Position numbers and translations under genes: made by a program
Part shown: piece after piece, positions 56,634 through 64,000 of the stretch
Layout of the letters: every line of letters begins with the position of its first letter
Position numbering within the stretch: position 1 is the stretch's first letter
Notes under the pieces: model-generated
Databases searched by the model: none
Told to the model about the DNA's origin: nothing
What the model saw: only the letters and a program-made list of their open reading frames with translations
Source of the DNA: CAWAHD01 sp963781785
Lineage (GTDB): Bacteria; Planctomycetota; Planctomycetia; Isosphaerales; Isosphaeraceae
NCBI GenBank assembly: GCA_963781785.1
Contig: CAWAHD010000005.1
Coordinates: 3,162,001-3,226,000, forward strand
Direction of reading: 5' to 3'
Length of the DNA stretch: 64,000 nt

Positions 56634-57716
56634 ATGAGCGACGCATCTTCTTCCGGAGCCGACGCCAGGAACGAGCCCTGGGTCGAGGTGACGGGCTCGT
56701 CGCATCTCTCGGCATGGCTGGCTCAAGAGCAGGTCAGTCTCGCCTTTACCACGTATCAGACGGGCAAGCTCTTCCTCCTGGGCCGCCATCCCGACGGCAG
56801 ACTCGCCGTCTTCGAGCGCACGTTCAATCGCGCCATGGGCCTCTGGGCGGACGGCCAGACCATCTGGCTGAGCACGCTTTACCAGCTCTGGCGGTTCGAG
56901 AACATGCTCCGTCCGGGCGAGCTCTACGACGGACGCGACCGGCTCTATGTGCCGAAGATCGCCAACACCACCGGCGATCTCGACATCCACGACATCGCGA
57001 TCGACCACAGCGGCCGCCCCGTATTCGTCGCCACGAAGTTCGGATGCATCGCCACCGTTTCGGAGCAGTCCAGTTTCACGCCGCTCTGGCATCCGCCGTT
57101 CTTGAGCAAGCTCGCCGCCGAGGATCGCTGCCACTTGAACGGACTGGCCCTGGCGGAAGGCCATCCGCGTTATGCCACGGCGGTGAGTACGAGCGACGTC
57201 GTCGACGGCTGGCGTGACCGGCGCCAGAGTGGCGGCGTCGTGATCGAGATCCCTGAGGGCCGGGTGATCGCATCCGGCCTGTCGATGCCACACTCGCCGC
57301 GGCTGTACCGCGGCCGCCTCTGGCTCCACAATTCCGGCACTGGCCATTTCGGCAGCATCGATCCCGCCGACGGGCGATTCGAGCCGCTCGTGTTCTGCCC
57401 GGGCTACTTGCGCGGTCTCGCGTTCGTTGGCGATTACGCGGTGGTCGGATTGTCTCGTCCGCGAGACGAGAAGACATTCGGCGGCCTTGCCCTGGACGAA
57501 GAGCTGGCCAGACGCGCGGCCGACGCTCGGTGTGGATTGCTGGTCATCGAGCTGCGCACAGGCACCGTTGCTCACTGGCTGCGGATTGAGGGCATGGTGC
57601 GCGAGCTCTACGATGTGGCGGCGCTTCCCCAGGTTTCCCGGCCCATGGCCTTGGGATTCAAGACCGACGAGATAGAGCGCATGATCGCCATCGGCGAGCA
57701 AGGAGCGCTGTCGTGA
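56634..57716 (+). CDS. TIGR03032 family protein
   Basis: 360 residues from ATG 56634 (an in-frame alternative lies at 56610). Diagnostic pieces: LAFTTYQTGKLFLLG, FNRAMGLW, TGDLDIHDIAI, LAAEDRCHLNGLAL, GLSMPHSPRLY, SGTGHFGSID, CPGYLRGLAFVGDYAVVGLS. The repeated pattern suggests a beta-propeller. The EDRCHLNGLA and MPHSPR positions are conserved in the family and may bind metal or ligand (inference). The catalytic role is unknown. It follows the FG-GAP gene after 37 bases and overlaps the next gene by 4 bases (GTGA), so the three may be co-transcribed. Confidence 0.88.
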   Translation: MSDASSSGADARNEPWVEVTGSSHLSAWLAQEQVSLAFTTYQTGKLFLLGRHPDGRLAVFERTFNRAMGLWADGQTIWLSTLYQLWRFENMLRPGELYDGRDRLYVPKIANTTGDLDIHDIAIDHSGRPVFVATKFGCIATVSEQSSFTPLWHPPFLSKLAAEDRCHLNGLALAEGHPRYATAVSTSDVVDGWRDRRQSGGVVIEIPEGRVIASGLSMPHSPRLYRGRLWLHNSGTGHFGSIDPADGRFEPLVFCPGYLRGLAFVGDYAVVGLSRPRDEKTFGGLALDEELARRAADARCGLLVIELRTGTVAHWLRIEGMVRELYDVAALPQVSRPMALGFKTDEIERMIAIGEQGALS

Positions 57717-58969
57717 CCCTTCAACCCGAGGGGCCTCTGAATTCGAAGCACGCACATGCCAGCCGGCACCCGATCCGCACCGGCCTGTTCGTCCTCGCCG
57801 TGGGGGTCGGCATGGTCGGGCTGCTCCCGGCGGAACTGAAAGCACTGAAATCATCGCGGCCGCGGCCTGGATCGTCGACCGCGACGGCCTACTTCCCGCC
57901 GCCGGAATCCCGAGGCGGATGGCGCAAGCTCAACGACCCGGACTCGATCCGACGCGTCGCTGGCATGGATCCGGCGAAGCTGACAATCCTACGGGCATGG
58001 CTTCGCGATTCGGATCGTCGCGGGTTCGCCGCCGTCGTGATCCGGCGCGGTTATATTGTCCTGGAAGAGGAACGCGGCATCAGCTCCGTCTCGAACACCC
58101 GTCGAGTTGCCTCGTGCTCAAAGGCCATCTGCGCCACGGTTCTGGCCATCGCCTCCGAGCAGAGTCAGGCGGGACATATGCCCCGCAAGATGACTTTCGA
58201 CGATCACGCCTTTGACTTCGTCCCTTGGGCACGGCCACTCAGCGATCCGCGCAAGACCCGGATCACCGTGAAGCAACTGCTGAATCACACTTCGGGCATC
58301 TGTCCGGAAGCATTGGGCGCACCCAATGATGGCAACTGGGAGTATATCCTGGGGCACAGCGGCGACGCCCGGACTGCGAAGCTCGCGTTCGATCCGGGTA
58401 GTGCCTGCGGTTACTCCACACATGCCTTGGCCCACGCGGCGCTCGTGTGCGAGACCGTCACAGGCAAGCCATACGATCAGTTTGCCATCGAGGCATTGTT
58501 CAAGCCGCTGGGTATCGAGCATTGGTGGTTTCAGTATTTCGACGGCGGGCCGACGTGCGGCCGCCATCCATCTCACGCGCTGGGCATGCCCGCGCGCGAC
58601 CTGGCCCGCGTCGCGTACTGCATGGCCCGCGATGGCCGCTGGAACGACCGGCAGGTCATCCCGAAATGGTTTGTTGCCCAAACGGCCGCGTCGACGCACG
58701 ATGTCCACGGACCGGAAATGCGTTTCAAATTCAACGCACAGATCTTCTCTCATGGTTGGGAGCTGCCCGCGCGCATGACCGGCGAGGGAAGCCGGAGCGG
58801 CCGAGGAATTCCCGGCGACGCCCGCGCCAAGCCCGGATCGGGAGGTCAGTATATCGCGTTCGTACCGAGCCTCGACCTGGTCGTCACGCGCCACACCGGC
58901 CAGAGCGGTGAGTGGCCATTCGAGGAATACCTGCGTCAGGCCTGCGCGGCAGTCATGGACACGCCCTGA
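57713..58969 (+). CDS. Membrane-anchored serine hydrolase, beta-lactamase family (class C/PBP4*-like)
   Basis: GTG 57713 overlaps the upstream stop by 4 bases and has AAGGAG 8 bases before it. One hydrophobic segment (TGLFVLAVGVGMVGLL, about residues 23-38) anchors or exports it. PF00144-type domain: nucleophile motif SCSK (S-x-x-K), GYSTHAL (Y-x-T/S) and the C-terminal GSGGQYIAF plus VVTRHTGQSGEW. KQLLNHTSGICPE is the usual LLxHTSG. Members hydrolyse esters, amides or D-amino peptides; the substrate here is unknown, and drug resistance should not be inferred. Confidence 0.88.
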   Translation: MTLQPEGPLNSKHAHASRHPIRTGLFVLAVGVGMVGLLPAELKALKSSRPRPGSSTATAYFPPPESRGGWRKLNDPDSIRRVAGMDPAKLTILRAWLRDSDRRGFAAVVIRRGYIVLEEERGISSVSNTRRVASCSKAICATVLAIASEQSQAGHMPRKMTFDDHAFDFVPWARPLSDPRKTRITVKQLLNHTSGICPEALGAPNDGNWEYILGHSGDARTAKLAFDPGSACGYSTHALAHAALVCETVTGKPYDQFAIEALFKPLGIEHWWFQYFDGGPTCGRHPSHALGMPARDLARVAYCMARDGRWNDRQVIPKWFVAQTAASTHDVHGPEMRFKFNAQIFSHGWELPARMTGEGSRSGRGIPGDARAKPGSGGQYIAFVPSLDLVVTRHTGQSGEWPFEEYLRQACAAVMDTP

Positions 58970-59218
58970 CGCCCATTCTCGACTCTGGAACAACGCCACT
59001 GAGAGATGAAGTCCACTCAGCCCGCTGAGGCCAAGCCAACGACCAGGACCGATGCGATGCCGGCATGGCCGGGCGGTTTCGGTCGAGTTTGCCGAGCGCT
59101 CGTCGAATGGTGCGGCCAGTCCCTCGAAATTCTCGATACCACGTCAGGAAACACGGGTTCTGTACGACTCACCATCATGAGGTTGCGACCGAAGCGACCG
59201 GAAACGTAGCGGCGACCG

Positions 59219-59830
59219 ATGATCGAAGCGCAAGCAGCAGACCCTGAGACCTGGGTAGATCGGTACGGCGACAGCCTCTACCGCTACGCGCTCTTGCGCC
59301 TGCGTGCACCCGACCTTGCCGCGGATGTCGTCCAGGAGACGTTCCTGGAGGCCCTCCGTGCACGGGAGTCGTTCGCGGGACGATCGAGCGAAAGGACCTG
59401 GTTGATCGGGATCTTGCGGCACAAGATCATCGATCAAATGCGCAGGTCGATCCGGGACAGCGCGACCCGCAATGGTGTGGCGCCGGGTGTCTCCGACGAG
59501 CCGGCTTTCGACCGCCGCGGCCACTGGAGGCTCGCGCCCGCGTCCTGGGCGGGCGACCCGAGCCGCGAGATCGAGTTGCGCGAGTTCTGGGACGTCTTCG
59601 CCGGCTGCCTGTCTCGACTCCCCCAGGGGCTTGCGGACGCGTTCTTCCTCCGCGAGCTCGACGGCCTGGGCGCCGACGAGGTCCAGCAAACTCTCGGGAT
59701 CACTCCGGCAAACTTCTGGAAGCGCCTCCACCGCGCACGCATGCTTTTGCGGCAATGCCTCGAATCCGGCTGGTTCGGCCCGCTGGCGGGGAACCACCCC
59801 GTCAGCAAGAAAGGCGCGCCCCACTCATGA
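59219..59830 (+). CDS. ECF RNA polymerase sigma factor
   Basis: 203 residues. ATG 59219. Region 2: VDRYGDSLYRYALLRLRAPD then LAADVVQETFLEAL, and RTWLIGILRHKIIDQMR. A linker insert (about residues 80-115) precedes region 4: CLSRLPQGLADAFFLRELDG then ADEVQQTLGITPANFWKRLH and RARMLLRQCLE, a helix-turn-helix for the -35 element. The stop overlaps the next ATG by 4 bases (ATGA), coupling it to the zinc-binding anti-sigma candidate. The spacing suggests self-regulation in response to an unknown signal. Confidence 0.93.
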   Translation: MIEAQAADPETWVDRYGDSLYRYALLRLRAPDLAADVVQETFLEALRARESFAGRSSERTWLIGILRHKIIDQMRRSIRDSATRNGVAPGVSDEPAFDRRGHWRLAPASWAGDPSREIELREFWDVFAGCLSRLPQGLADAFFLRELDGLGADEVQQTLGITPANFWKRLHRARMLLRQCLESGWFGPLAGNHPVSKKGAPHS

Positions 59831-60114
59831 GCCGACCGAACGAGATTTGGCGTCTCCTCAACCTCCCTTGCGACGGGATGACGCGGCTCGCCTCGGAGTC
59901 GCTCGACCGTGACCTGAACCTGCTCGAGCGGCTCGCGCTTCGCTCGCACGTGCTCTACTGCTCGGCGTGCCGCCGCTACTTGCGGCAGATCAGGCTCCTA
60001 CGAGACGCGATGCGGCATCTTCTGACTCAGGTCGAGTCCGGCGAGCCCTTCCCCGACACGACTCTCCCGGACGACGCTCGCGAGCGGATCAAGCAGGCCC
60101 TCCGCTCGGATTGA
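59827..60114 (+). CDS. Zinc-binding anti-sigma factor candidate
   Basis: 95 residues. ATG 59827 overlaps the sigma gene's stop by 4 bases. LRSHVLYCSACRRYLRQIRL has the H-x3-C-x2-C motif of ZAS anti-sigma domains. No transmembrane segment, so it would be cytoplasmic and would release the sigma factor on a soluble cue such as oxidation of the Cys pair (inference from the family). Ends 18 bases from the stop of the convergent kinase gene. Confidence 0.85.
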   Translation: MSRPNEIWRLLNLPCDGMTRLASESLDRDLNLLERLALRSHVLYCSACRRYLRQIRLLRDAMRHLLTQVESGEPFPDTTLPDDARERIKQALRSD

Positions 60115-60132
60115 CCACCCGCACGGTGGCGG

Positions 60133-62372
60133 TCACGGCTTGAGCCCGCCAGACTTTGGGTCGCGTGCTGGCGGCGGTCTTTCCGAGACCTCCAAGGCCT
60201 CCAATTCCGCAGCCAGTGGCTTCGAGGCGCTGTTGATGGCAGCGACGCCAACCTTCAGGCGGTCGTTGAGTTTGACGGTCAGAGGAGTGAAAGAGGTCCA
60301 GCGAACCCCGTCGGGCCCGAAGGACGCAACAATCTCGTCGCCGCGCCGCCTGAGCCGAAGATGATTCCAGCCGTCCCCGTTCTTGAGGCCGCTCGAAACG
60401 GCCAAGGCGCCGTCCTTGCGGTACTCGAAGTTGACGTAAGGGCGCGGCCTGCCGTGCTGGAGATCCGCGGCGATCTCGAGCCGGACGTAGTTCTCGGGGT
60501 CCTGCCACATGAGGAGCCCGGCCCCGTGATAGGGGGAATAGAGGGCCGTCGTCGCTTTCCCTCCCGGGTGGCTGGTGCCGGAGACCCGCACACTCACATC
60601 GAAATCGCCTTTGATGTCGCGAAGCACACGCGGTGCGTTCACCTGACCAATTTCAGCGCTGAGAATATGGGGCTTGCCCGGTACGATGATCCTGACCTTG
60701 TCCTCACGCGGCACCCGCTCAAACTTGCAATCGCCGTCGGGGTCGACGGCATCCCCCCAAAGCTCGTTCTCGAGCGCCGTCGCGGCCTGGCCCTTCGGCA
60801 CCCGAGCGGTTGCGGCGACGCTCGCCGCCGGTCGATCGTCGCCGATCTTTCTCGCACTCGGGGCGGCGGGCTTGGCCCGCTGCTCCTCGCGCCGGGAAAC
60901 CTGCTGCGCGCGAGGTCGCCCAGGCTTGGTCGCAGCCTGGGCACGCGGTATGTCGAGACCGCTCACAGCACTCGGCTTCGAGGCTCCGCCCCGATCGGTC
61001 CGCGGACTGACTGGTTTCGCGCCGGCCGGCCCTTGAGCTGTCCGCTCGGCTCCGGTCTTCGGAGTCGTGATTGGCGCAACGGCCCCCTGGTCATGGGCCA
61101 GGTGAGATGTGGACCCACCGCCGATGGTCCTGACCTTGCTCTCACCAGGCGGGGCGAAGACGAAGCCCACGACCGCCATCGCGGCGAGCACCGCCAGCAC
61201 TGCCGCCGTGATAACGAGCGCCGCGCCGGCGAGATGGACGCGCTGGCACCGATTGCGCCGAGCTCGGTTCCGCGACGAACTGGCGCGAAGCTTGGGTGAT
61301 GGGTCCCGCGGCGCCCGTGAACGGCCCGGTCGTCGAGAGCTCCGCCTTCTGCCGCGCGGCATGCAACTCGCGCTCGATGGCCCTGATCTCCTTGACCACC
61401 TCGGCCGACTCCGGGCGGTTCGCCGGGTCTTTGGCCAGCAGGCGCATGACCAGTTCGTCCAGTGCCGGCGGCAGTTCAGCATGCCAGTCTCGGGGGCGGC
61501 GCGGCGTGGTCGTCGCCAGAGCGGTCAGCACGGCCATGATGGACTCTCCGTCGAACGGCAACCGGCCGGCACAGAGCCGGTACATGACACACCCGAGACT
61601 GAACAGATCGGACCCGGCGCCCACCGGTTCACCGCGGGCTTGCTCCGGAGCCATGTAGGCCGGCGTGCCCATGACCGTCCCGGAACGAGTAATCTGAACG
61701 TCCTCGCGCTGCGACCGTGCCATCCCGAAGTCGAGGATCTTTACTCGCCCCGCGGGTGCCTCGAGCCAGATGTTGGCCGGCTTGATGTCGCGGTGAATCA
61801 GGCCGCGTTTGTGGGCGGCGGAAAGCCCGCCGGCGATTTCGCGGCTGATTCGCAGCACGATTTCCACTGACGGCTTGTGGCCTTGATCCAACCAGTTGGC
61901 CAGGGAGACTCCCTTCAAGTGCTCCATCGCGAGGTAGGGGACACCCCTTTCCTGCCCGACCTGATAGATGGTCACGATGTGGTCGTGCTTGATCGCGGCT
62001 GTAGCCCGTGCCTCGCGCATGAACCGCTCTGCGATCCCCGGAGTATCCGCGATATGCGGCCGGATGACTTTCAAGGCGACGGGTCGAGCGAGGAGGCTGT
62101 CTTCGGCCAGGAAGACAAGGCCCATGCCACCTTCGCCCAGAAGCGTCAGAACCCGATAATGAGCAAGCCAGCCGTACTCTCCGGCGGCTCGAGGCGAGCC
62201 CAGGAAGTCGAAGCGTTCGTGCCTGGTCGACGGAAATTCACCCTCGGTTGCACTCTGGGGCGAAGAGGACCCCGGGGGTATAGGCGACTGTGGCTTGGGG
62301 ATCCTGGTCTCCGCACGGGTCTTTCCCAGACGGCAGGGGCGTCGTTTGTCGGTCGGAGTCGTCGGGGATCAT
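60133..62372 (-). CDS. Membrane serine/threonine kinase with DUF1349-like sensor, two apparent frameshifts
   Basis: ATG 62372 with GGAG 8 bases upstream gives MIPDDSDRQTTPLPSGKDPC; near 62278 the frame shifts and continues SSSPQSATEGEFPSTRHERF up to YRVLTLLGEGGMGLVFLAE, the kinase Gly loop. Other kinase motifs: VALKVIRPH, HRDIKPANIWLE, LDFGMAR, APEQ. Near 61280 another shift leads to a TM helix (LAGAALVITAAVLAVLAAMA) and a Pro/Ala-rich extracellular linker. The end is a concanavalin-like DUF1349-type domain (NAPRVLRDIKGDFDVSVRVS, GLLMWQDPENYVRLEIA, GWNHLRLRRRGDEI). About 746 codons joined. The sensor probably binds sugar or peptide outside the membrane. Confidence 0.8.
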
Positions 62373-62706
62373 GGCTCACTCCGGGTTCGACACGAAGCAC
62401 GATCAAATCCACGATAATCTCCGCCCGCGGACTTGACGATCGCACGGCACGTTATCACTCTGCAAGCGTCTCCGGGAGCCCGACGTTTGAGCGGAACGCT
62501 GCCTCGCAAGCTTGCCAAGCCCCGGCGCAGTCGTTCGGCTCCGGCCTATTGAATTTGTCGCAGTCGGCCCCGAAATCCTGACAGACCTCAACTCCTCAGC
62601 GATATGCCGTGCCGTGTTGCGAGACGATCTAGCGGTTCTTGTTAAAGATCACGCGACGTAACGCGGAAGGCTCGCGGCAATTGCGTCCTCACCAGCTCCG
62701 AAGCGC
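62373..62706. other. Intergenic region with a 32-base repeat
   Basis: No gene supported. Bases 62461-62492 (TGCAAGCGTCTCCGGGAGCC then CGACGTTTGAGC) recur with one mismatch at 63896-63927, same orientation. Confidence 0.6.
62461..62492. repeat. 32-base dispersed repeat, copy 1
   Basis: One mismatch from the copy at 63896-63927. The two copies flank the secreted hypothetical gene as direct repeats about 1.4 kb apart. Confidence 0.8.
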
Positions 62707-63462
62707 TCAGGATGCGCGGGCCGCGGGTGGCGTGGGCGCGGCGGCCCCTGCCGGCGAGTTGACCGCCTGCGCCAACGATTCGTACAGCGACAGCAGGAAC
62801 ACGTGGTAGGTGTCGAGAACGCGGGGACTCTCGTGGGCGCGGAGATATTGCAGCGCGGGCCGCCCGTAATCAAGCAGCTTTTTCTGCGCATCTGTCACCG
62901 TGGCCAACGAAGCGACGCCATTCCTCTTCGTCTCGGCCAAGACCACGTCGCTCGCCCGATCAAAGATCGTCCGTTTCGCTTTGAGCTCTCCGGCCGTCGG
63001 GGCATCGCCGGGCCAGACGAGCTGGTTCGTTTCGTCGTAGAAGCTGGAAAGGGGCAAAACCGGCATCTGCGGAGCGACGTTCGTCGCCGTGCGAGTCGTG
63101 GCCGGAGAGGGACGTGGGGGCCGATGGCCGTAGCGGGCCGGGTCATTGCTGTGCGCAGCATGGTGGCGCTCGACAAACCCGTTGTCACGAATGTGGTTGA
63201 TGTAGGAATTGGGATTGTTGGCGTAAACGCCACGGGAGGGCAGATGGGTGTCGCGCCCGGCATCAAACAGCGCTTTCTGATACAGGAAGCTCTCGGGTTT
63301 CGGCACTTGGCTGAAGCCCCCAAGACCGAATCCGTAGCCACCGAAGCCCGTTCCCAGTCCGGGTCCGAATTGTGCCTCGGCCCGGCGCGGCCCAAAGCCA
63401 AAGGCGGCCGCAGCCACGATGACCACCACGATGATCGTCCTACGACTCGCTGCGGATTTCAT
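62707..63462 (-). CDS. Secreted hypothetical protein
   Basis: The start is ATG 63462, with AAAGGAGG 9 bases upstream (the frame opens at 63537 without a site). Signal peptide: SRRTIIVVVIVAAAAFGFG then PRRAEA-QF. A Gly-rich stretch (FGPGLGTGFGGYGFGLGG) follows, then a soluble part with NNPNSYINHIRDNGFVERHH, a Pro-rich linker and a helical C-terminus. About 251 residues. Proteins of this shape with the Gly-rich start are common in planctomycetes, but no function is known to me. Confidence 0.7.
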   Translation of the reverse strand: MKSAASRRTIIVVVIVAAAAFGFGPRRAEAQFGPGLGTGFGGYGFGLGGFSQVPKPESFLYQKALFDAGRDTHLPSRGVYANNPNSYINHIRDNGFVERHHAAHSNDPARYGHRPPRPSPATTRTATNVAPQMPVLPLSSFYDETNQLVWPGDAPTAGELKAKRTIFDRASDVVLAETKRNGVASLATVTDAQKKLLDYGRPALQYLRAHESPRVLDTYHVFLLSLYESLAQAVNSPAGAAAPTPPAARAS

Positions 63463-64000
63463 CGCTGCTGCCTCCTTTGGGGCTGACGCTCTCGTGGCAA
63501 TTTCACTTTGGAAACCAAATCGGGAATTGGAACGCATCGGTGAACTCCAGTGAGGCGGATCGTCCGGAACGAAAACGCGGAACGTCCGCGACTCGGACCG
63601 AGCCGGAAGTCAATGTCGGATCGCATGATGATCAGCATGGCAAGCCCCCGAAAACACGTGGGAGCTACTTAGCGATCTCCATGCCAGTCGCCTCGAGGAG
63701 GGCCACGCGGTCGCCACAACTCTCCGGTGAGCTGAGAGATGATTCTTCTTTGCGAGGCGGGCCGAGGAATACAACCACAGTCCGACGGGCGGAAGGCGCC
63801 ACGACCGATCGTGGGGACTACGAGGGTTCGTGGTATGAGCGGGACGCGCCGAGCTATCTGGACCAGCCACAACCGTTGGCCGTCATCAGCTCTTGTGCAA
63901 GCGTCTCTGGGAGCCCGACGTTTGAGCACCACTCCGACTCGAAGGAGCGCCCTCACCTCCCAACTTGCAGTTCGATCGTCAGATCCTGGCGGAGGAAGAG
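63463..64000. other. Right-edge region without a supported gene
   Basis: 538 bases. It holds the second 32-base repeat (63896-63927). Several open frames cross it, none with a ribosome site or recognisable product. The far right may belong to a gene that continues outside the window. Confidence 0.4.
63896..63927. repeat. 32-base dispersed repeat, copy 2
   Basis: TGCAAGCGTCTCTGGGAGCC then CGACGTTTGAGC; a single C/T difference from 62461-62492. Confidence 0.8.

Noticed and set aside
57713..58969. Antibiotic-resistance beta-lactamase
   Set aside because: The beta-lactamase-family fold is shared by many esterases and peptidases; membrane anchor and motifs do not show beta-lactam hydrolysis.

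Overview
The window looks like a chromosome segment of a high-GC planctomycete, probably of the Isosphaeraceae type (inference). The evidence is a DUF1592/DUF1552 gene pair with cytochrome c, very large surface proteins with the N-terminal LE-x-R-x-LLS/A motif, several Hanks-type kinases, an ECF sigma/anti-sigma pair, FG-GAP repeat proteins and a TIGR03032 protein. I saw no rRNA, tRNA or CRISPR array.

Layout. 1-8.6 kb: a trypsin-like protease/NUC nuclease gene converges on, and overlaps, a caspase/alpha-beta-hydrolase gene. A tail-collar protein lies upstream of the caspase and a beta-propeller protein diverges from it. 8.5-19 kb: secreted catabolic and redox genes, namely a haem/sugar-dehydrogenase protein, a glycoside-hydrolase-like protein, DUF1592, DUF1552, a di-haem oxidoreductase and a patatin-like protein. 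19.4-20.5 kb: a RusA-like resolvase next to a REase/HEPN-like protein. 20.8-29.7 kb: a giant surface protein and a giant multi-hydrolase/GH29 protein. 29.8-42.6 kb: an accessory zone of small genes (HNH, GxxExxY, DUF2887/Rpn, retropepsin, HIRAN, kinase, zinc-ribbon protein), two transposases (IS256 and IS1380 families), gene relics and at least seven families of short repeats. 42.6-64 kb: an NAxxHG-type hypothetical protein, a 1365-residue kinase-TPR protein, a roughly 2460-codon FG-GAP surface protein, TIGR03032, a serine hydrolase, an ECF sigma/anti-sigma pair, a kinase-DUF1349 protein and a secreted hypothetical protein.

Many long genes are broken by single frameshifts (about 17 sites). 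Transposases, DUF1552 and the 1365-residue kinase gene are intact. Uniform single-base breaks in unrelated, otherwise well-conserved genes suggest sequencing or assembly indels in many cases. Genuine decay is clear only for the short relics (ECF sigma, integrase, GxxExxY, LE-motif fragment). Where a gene is described across a frameshift, the second frame was read by hand from the sequence.

The best candidates for an unusual system are the convergent caspase-hydrolase/protease-nuclease locus and the repeat-bounded accessory zone. In that zone a GxxExxY gene lies between inverted repeat blocks and is split by an IS256-family element.
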